DNA of 64,000 nucleotides from Desulfatiglans anilini DSM 4660 (GTDB lineage: Bacteria > Desulfobacterota > DSM-4660 > Desulfatiglandales > Desulfatiglandaceae). The position numbers were made by a program, and so were the translations under genes. The notes beneath the pieces were generated by a model. That model was not told the DNA's origin and ran no database searches. It was given only the letters and a program-made list of their open reading frames with translations. Location of the stretch: the NCBI RefSeq assembly GCF_000422285.1, contig NZ_AULM01000018.1, positions 1 through 64,000 of the forward strand, written 5' to 3'. Positions 56,702 through 64,000 of the stretch are shown one piece after another (the first letter of the stretch is position 1; every line of letters starts with the position of its first letter).

Positions 56702-58498
56702 TCACCCGGCGCGGGCGGGCGGGGGTTCTTTGAGGACGATGTTGAAGGTGCTGCCTTTGCCCAACGTGCTTTCGACCTCCAATCGGCCGCCGTGGGCCTG
56801 GACGATGTGCTTCACGATGGCCAGGCCCAGTCCCGTCCCCCCCTCCTGCCTGCTGCGTGCCTTGTCGACGCGGTAGAAGCGCTCGAAGATGCGCGAGAGG
56901 TGTTCCTTCGGGATGCCGTAGCCTTGGTCGCTGATTCGGAGTTCGGCGCCCTCGGGTGTTGTGTGGCCCTCGATCCGCACCTCTTTGCCCGGGTCGCTGT
57001 ACTTGATGGCATTGTCCAGGAGGTTGACGATGGCCTGCTCGAGCCTCAGGGGGTCCATGCCGACCTCGAGATCCGCCGGGCAGCGGATGTCCAACCGGAT
57101 GTCCTTCAGCCGGGCGGGTTCTGCACAGACCTGCACCGCCGTCTGAATGACGTCGAGCAGCCGCCCTCTGGTCAGACGAACCTCCCCGCTTTCCGTCTCT
57201 TTTTCGATCCGCGACAGGCTCAGCAGGTCCTTGATGATGGCTTCGAGGCGGGCCACGTGCTTCTCGATAATCCCGAGGAACCTCTGTGCGTTTTCCGGCT
57301 CCGTGAGGGCGCCTTCCTTCAGGGTTTCCACGAATCCCTTGATCGCCGTCAAGGGGGTTCTGAGCTCATGGGAGACATTGGCGACGAAATCCCGGCGCAC
57401 ATTCTCCAGTTGACGCAGCCGGGTCACATCGTTCAGGACGATGAGGACGCCTATTTGCCGGCCCTCCCCGTCGCGGAGGATCGAACTGCCGGCTTTCAGA
57501 AAGCGCTGGGTATTGCCGGCCAGGACCAGTTCCTGTTCGATGGGCCTGCGCTGCTCGATGGTGTCCCTCGCGAACCGCTGCAGGCCCGGGTAGCGGGCCA
57601 CCTCCTGAAGGCTGCGTCCGCGTGCATCCTGCGGGGTCCATCCGAGCATGACCCCCGCCGCAGCGTTCAGGGTCAAGATCCGTTCGTCCATATCGAGTGC
57701 GATCACACCGTCTGCCATGCTGGCCAGGATCGCCTCCATTTCGTTGCGCTGCTGGGTGGCGGCAAGGATACGGCCGCGGAGCTCCAGGGCCATCCCGTAA
57801 ATCGCTTCCGCCAGGGAGGCGATTTCCGTTCCGCCCTTTTCAACAGGGGGCCTCGATGGGGCGTTTCCAGCCGAAAGTCCTTCGGCCCATTCCCTGAGGA
57901 TATTCATGGGGCGCACGGTCCGGCGCGAGACCAGAAAGGCCAGAAGGGCAGCGAGAACCGCCGTCAGCACTCCGCCCTCGACCATTCGCACCTTCGCTTT
58001 CCGGACCGTTTCCTTGATGTGATCGATCGGGGTGGCGGCCCTCACGAAACCCATCATGCGGCCTTCCTTGAAAAGGGGCAGGGCTGCATACAGAAAATGG
58101 TAATCCGTTGTGCGGCTGAAGCGCTGGACGTGACCGAATCCTGTGACGGCTGCCTGCTTGATCTCGGGCCGGTCGAGATGGTTGTCCATGTTGCCCGGAT
58201 CTTCACGGGAGTCGCCGATGACCCGGCCGTCGGCCAAGAGGACCGTCAGCCGGGTGGTGCTCATCCGTCCGGTGGTCTTGCAAAACTGATCGACCGCAGC
58301 TTCGTTGAGCGGATCGAGGTGTTGCAGGATCTGGGGGGAGACCATGCCGGCGCGGATGCCGAGGTCCTGGAGGGCTTGGTCGAAGATGAAACCGGTGAGC
58401 AGGTGTGTGGCGAACCAGGCGGAGGCCATGATAGAGAGGAGGGTGATGAGAAGATAGGAAGGGTAGAGCTGCCAGATGAGCCGCCTTCTTTTCGCCAT
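56702..58498 (-). CDS. phoR: PhoR-like sensor histidine kinase
   Basis: This 598-residue membrane kinase has helix 1 (about 10-32), an extracytoplasmic sensor domain (about 33-170, with DQFCKTTGRMSTTRLTVLLA), helix 2 (about 172-192) and HAMP. A PAS domain (about 258-365, ILASMADGVIALDMDERILT) follows. HisKA has the phosphoacceptor in SHELRTPLTAIKG, and the ATPase domain has VNLLDNAIKYSDPGKE and GGTGLGLAIVKHIV. The order matches PhoR. ATG 58498 is used; the longer frame upstream reads through phoB. It follows phoB by a few bases. No pst or phoU gene is in view, so the phosphate role is inferred. Confidence 0.88.
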   Translation of the reverse strand: MAKRRRLIWQLYPSYLLITLLSIMASAWFATHLLTGFIFDQALQDLGIRAGMVSPQILQHLDPLNEAAVDQFCKTTGRMSTTRLTVLLADGRVIGDSREDPGNMDNHLDRPEIKQAAVTGFGHVQRFSRTTDYHFLYAALPLFKEGRMMGFVRAATPIDHIKETVRKAKVRMVEGGVLTAVLAALLAFLVSRRTVRPMNILREWAEGLSAGNAPSRPPVEKGGTEIASLAEAIYGMALELRGRILAATQQRNEMEAILASMADGVIALDMDERILTLNAAAGVMLGWTPQDARGRSLQEVARYPGLQRFARDTIEQRRPIEQELVLAGNTQRFLKAGSSILRDGEGRQIGVLIVLNDVTRLRQLENVRRDFVANVSHELRTPLTAIKGFVETLKEGALTEPENAQRFLGIIEKHVARLEAIIKDLLSLSRIEKETESGEVRLTRGRLLDVIQTAVQVCAEPARLKDIRLDIRCPADLEVGMDPLRLEQAIVNLLDNAIKYSDPGKEVRIEGHTTPEGAELRISDQGYGIPKEHLSRIFERFYRVDKARSRQEGGTGLGLAIVKHIVQAHGGRLEVESTLGKGSTFNIVLKEPPPARAG

Positions 58499-58502
58499 CG
58501 AT

Positions 58503-59189
58503 CTATTCCTTGAAGCGGTACCCGACGCCGCGCACCGTTTCGATGTAGTGTCCTGCGCCCCCGAGTTTTTTCCGAAGGCCGACGATTTGGACGTCGACCG
58601 ATCGGTCCGTAACCGGGTAGTCGTCTCCACGAACCGCATCGACGATCTGTGCGCGCGTAAAGACCCAGCCGGGCCTGCGGGCCAGATAATTCAGGATCTC
58701 GAATTCGCTGAAGGTCAGCTGCAGCGGTTCGCCGTTCAGGAGGACCTCGTGCCGCCCGGGGTGGATGACGAGGTCGTGGATTCGCAGCACGCCTTCGGGG
58801 TCGGGCTCAGGCGGGGTTTTGCGACGGAGCACGGCCTTGACCCGGGCGGTCAGGACGCGCGGGCTGAACGGCTTGGTGACATAGTCGTCCGCCCCCAGCT
58901 CGAGTCCGGTGACGACGTCCGTCTCCTCTCCCTTGGCGGTCAGCATGATGATCGGGATGTGCCGGATCTTCGGATCATATTTGATCAGGCGGGCGACCTC
59001 CAGCCCGTCGATCCCCGGGAGCATCAGATCGAGGAGCAGGATGTCCGGCGGGTTTGCCTTGACCAGCTTCAGGGCCTCCTCCCCGGTTTCGGCACAGGTG
59101 ATTTGGAAGCCTTCCCTGGAAAGATTGAAACGGACCAGTTCCAGGATGTCCGCTTCGTCATCGACGACGAGGATCTGTTGTGTCGGCAT
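58503..59189 (-). CDS. phoB: PhoB-like OmpR-family response regulator
   Basis: This 228-residue protein has a receiver domain with VVDDEAD, the phosphorylated aspartate in ILLLDLMLPGIDGLEV and the lysine in DDYVTKPFSPRVL. The C-terminal winged helix has TFSEFEILNYLARRPGWVFT and VTDRSVDVQIVGLRKKLG, then IETVRGVGYRF. It is close to PhoB in both halves. The gene is upstream of its kinase with a 4-base gap, forming a two-gene operon. Target phosphate boxes were not seen in the window. Confidence 0.9.
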   Translation of the reverse strand: MPTQQILVVDDEADILELVRFNLSREGFQITCAETGEEALKLVKANPPDILLLDLMLPGIDGLEVARLIKYDPKIRHIPIIMLTAKGEETDVVTGLELGADDYVTKPFSPRVLTARVKAVLRRKTPPEPDPEGVLRIHDLVIHPGRHEVLLNGEPLQLTFSEFEILNYLARRPGWVFTRAQIVDAVRGDDYPVTDRSVDVQIVGLRKKLGGAGHYIETVRGVGYRFKE

Positions 59190-59548
59190 GGCTCTTCGCC
59201 TTCATCGGCCGTTTCGGTCCGAAAGGAATCTTTTGGTTCAATCTGGGCGTCCATCCGCGCGATGGCGTGTCCGGCGACCTATCCGCACGCCTCAGCGCAG
59301 CCGCTTGATTTCCCTCATCTTGGCCAGACCGGGACCCGCCGCGAAGGGGTGGGACTGATCTGGAACCTGTTTCGTGCCCGAAGCCTCGTTTCCCGGCGGA
59401 CTCCAGATCGAAACGTGAATAATCAGCAGAATATACAGCGAATGTTAGAATCACGCAAGAAAGGTGTTAGAAAATGGAAGCGGGGCGGATGCAGTCATTG
59501 TCCTGCAAAAAAGAATGCCGCCCCCTTTTGTTGTCGCTTCTGGTGTGT
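59190..59548. other. intergenic region upstream of phoB with repeats
   Basis: This 359-base region holds family 2 copy C (59210-59313). A degenerate family 1-like stretch follows at about 59348-59400 (GATCTGGAACCTG, then CTCGTTTCCCGGCGGA). The AT-rich part near 59415-59470 is the likely end of the purF transcript. No gene is seen. Confidence 0.45.
59210..59313 (+). repeat. dispersed about-100-bp repeat, family 2, copy C
   Basis: TTTCGGTCCGAAAGGAATC, TTCAATCTGGGCGTCCATC, CGCGCGATGGCGTGTCCGGC and ACGCCTCAGCGCAGCCGC, then TTGATTT, align with copy B in the same order. It is the most diverged of the three copies. Confidence 0.6.
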
Positions 59549-61003
59549 TTATTCCATGCAGGTCTTCGAGAATTGCTCGTCGATGGGGACCGGGTAGCAG
59601 CCGTCGAAGCAGGCCAGGCAGAGTTCGGAACGCGGGATGACGGTGGCCCGGACGAGGTTTTCGATGTGGAGGTAGCCGAGGCTGTCGAGGCCGATATAGT
59701 CCCGGATCTCATCGACCGAATTCTCGGCGGCGATCAACTCGCCGCGGGTGGTGAAATCGATTCCGTAGTGGCAGGGGAAGCGGTGCGGGGGGCAGCTGAC
59801 CAGCATGTGCACCTCGCGGGCCCCGATCTTGCGAAGCGTCTGGATGCGGGTGCGGGCCGTCGTGCCGCGGATGATGGAATCCTCGATGATCAGCACCCGC
59901 CTGTCTTTGAGCATCTCCTTCACCGGGTTCAGTTTGACCTTGACCCCGAAGTCCCGCATGCTCTGCGAGGGCTGGATGAAGGTCCGGCCGACGTAGTGGT
60001 TCCGGATGACGCCCATTTCGAGAGGGAGGCCCGAGGCCTGCGCATAGCCGAGGGCGGCGTAATTGCCCGAGTCTGGAAAGGGCATGACGAAGTCGACGTC
60101 GCGCGGGAATTCCTCCGCCAGCAGCTCGCCCTGCCGCTTGCGGAAGAGGTAGACGTTCTGTCCGAAGATCGTGCTGTCGGGCCGCGCGAAGTAGATCAAC
60201 TCGAAGATGCACTGGCTTTTGGGGCAGGAGACGGCCGCCGGGATGCTCCGGAGCCCGTCCGCGTCGATGATGAGGATCTCCCCCGGGGCGATCTCCCGGA
60301 TGAATTCGGCCTCGATCAGGTCCAGGGCGCAGCTTTCCGAGGTGATGACGTAGCTCGAGTTGACCTTCCCGAGGCAGAGGGGCCGGAATCCGTTGGGATC
60401 CCTCACCGCCACGAGGCTGTCTTCCGTCATGAGGACCATCGAATAGGCGCCCTTGACCCGCTGCATGGTCTCGGTGAGGGCCTTTTCGAGGCCGTCCCGC
60501 AGGCTTTTGGCGACCAGATGGAGGACCACCTCGCTGTCCATGCTGGTTTGGAAGATGGAGCCCTGATCTTCGAGCTCCGAGCGGATCTGCCTGGCGTTGA
60601 CGAGGTTGCCGTTGTGGGCGATGGCGAGGGAATGGCCCGAGAACTGGACGCGGAAGGGCTGCGCGTTTACGAGGAGCGAGGAGCCGGTCGTGGAGTAGCG
60701 CACGTGCCCGAGCGCCATGTGCCCCTTGAGGCGGTTCAGGATCGGCTCGTCGAAGATGTCGTGGACGAGCCCCATGGCCTTGTGCTCCTGGACGCGCCGG
60801 CCGTCGGAGGTGACGATCCCGGCGCTTTCCTGCCCGCGGTGCTGCAAGGCGTAGAGGCCGAAATAGGTCAGCTTGGCGGCGTCCTCATGGTTGTAGACGG
60901 CAAAGATGCCGCACTCGTCGTGCGGCCGGTCTTCAAGGAGGTGGGGCCGCAGACAGAGGCCATCCGCGCAGGGCTTCATCGGATCTCGGGTATCGGTCGG
61001 CAC
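59549..61003 (-). CDS. purF: amidophosphoribosyltransferase
   Basis: PurF makes phosphoribosylamine from PRPP and glutamine, the first step of purine synthesis. The 484-residue protein has a short propeptide ending PHDE before the nucleophile in CGIFAVYNH (Cys31 if GTG 61003 is the start). The glutaminase domain has LMTEDSLVAVRDPNGFRPL; the transferase domain has the PRPP loop VLIIEDSIIRGTTAR. Conserved cysteines near the C-terminus (SELCLACFDGCYPV) and in FPCHYGID fit the Fe-S-containing Bacillus-type enzyme. An ATG at 60979 is an alternative start. Confidence 0.96.
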   Translation of the reverse strand: MPTDTRDPMKPCADGLCLRPHLLEDRPHDECGIFAVYNHEDAAKLTYFGLYALQHRGQESAGIVTSDGRRVQEHKAMGLVHDIFDEPILNRLKGHMALGHVRYSTTGSSLLVNAQPFRVQFSGHSLAIAHNGNLVNARQIRSELEDQGSIFQTSMDSEVVLHLVAKSLRDGLEKALTETMQRVKGAYSMVLMTEDSLVAVRDPNGFRPLCLGKVNSSYVITSESCALDLIEAEFIREIAPGEILIIDADGLRSIPAAVSCPKSQCIFELIYFARPDSTIFGQNVYLFRKRQGELLAEEFPRDVDFVMPFPDSGNYAALGYAQASGLPLEMGVIRNHYVGRTFIQPSQSMRDFGVKVKLNPVKEMLKDRRVLIIEDSIIRGTTARTRIQTLRKIGAREVHMLVSCPPHRFPCHYGIDFTTRGELIAAENSVDEIRDYIGLDSLGYLHIENLVRATVIPRSELCLACFDGCYPVPIDEQFSKTCME

Positions 61004-61084
61004 GGTTCGATTCCAATCGTTTCAAGGGGCTTGCTGCACCCGGGGCAGGGCCGAACCTGCCGGAGCGCTTCCCCTGGTTTGAGG

Positions 61085-64000
<2,916 letters not shown>

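Overview
The window is 64 kb of a GC-rich bacterial chromosome, most likely from an anaerobic Desulfobacterota (former Deltaproteobacteria) of the sulfate-reducing or syntrophic, aromatic or acid-degrading kind. I infer this from the mix of genes: a full Rnf complex preceded by a tetraheme cytochrome, two large multiheme cytochromes, a 2-hydroxyacyl-CoA dehydratase/benzoyl-CoA reductase-type enzyme with its activase, and no aerobic respiratory genes. No rRNA, tRNA or CRISPR array was found, and species cannot be named from sequence alone.

Region 1 (about 1-17.1 kb) is a decayed accessory and defence island, more AT-rich than the rest. It opens with the edge of an IS1634-type transposase. A type I restriction-modification operon on the minus strand follows, with all three core genes broken. 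hsdM is reduced to its last 46 codons beside an IS200 insertion. hsdS carries one in-frame TAA. hsdR is cut at about residue 625 and joined to the 3' part of a tyrosine recombinase. Satellite genes in the operon look intact: rhuM, an ImmA/IrrE-like protease and a DUF4411 PIN-like protein. Remnants of a YhcG/DUF1016 nuclease and a REP-associated transposase (RAYT) sit between rhuM and hsdS. Right of the IS200 lie five consecutive small nuclease-like genes (NucS-like, GIY-YIG, DUF6946, PDDEXK-like, BglII/BstYI-like), two lipoproteins or exported proteins, a small ABM-fold protein, a gamma-carbonic-anhydrase-like protein and a second, degraded IS200 remnant.

Region 2 (17.7-34.7 kb) is core. It has a Kef/TrkA-type antiporter, then mreB, rnk-like and a GAF-LuxR regulator on the minus strand. 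A long plus-strand run follows: thrS-infC-rpmI-rplT-pheS-pheT-merR, continuing by an ATGA overlap into two overlapping paralogous multiheme cytochromes (12 and 10 haem motifs). infC probably starts at an AUA codon.

Region 3 (34.8-43.8 kb) has an M24 peptidase, a RseC-like protein and the minus-strand operon cytochrome c-rnfC-D-G-E-A-B. Two subunits are unusual. RnfB is fused to a GltD-like FAD/NAD(P) oxidoreductase of about 490 residues. RnfC keeps both 4Fe-4S motifs but lacks the usual glycine-rich FMN/NADH-binding segment. I suggest the site of electron entry has changed.

Region 4 (44-64 kb) has a ppx/gppA-like gene, guaB and guaA (plus strand); a three-gene dehydratase operon (two catalytic subunits and activase, minus strand) divergent from an MFS transporter; a DUF4442 protein; a class V aminotransferase-fold protein; ArsC; PhoR-PhoB; purF; and carB, which runs off the right edge. 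Two families of dispersed intergenic repeats, about 60 bp and about 100 bp, recur across the window.
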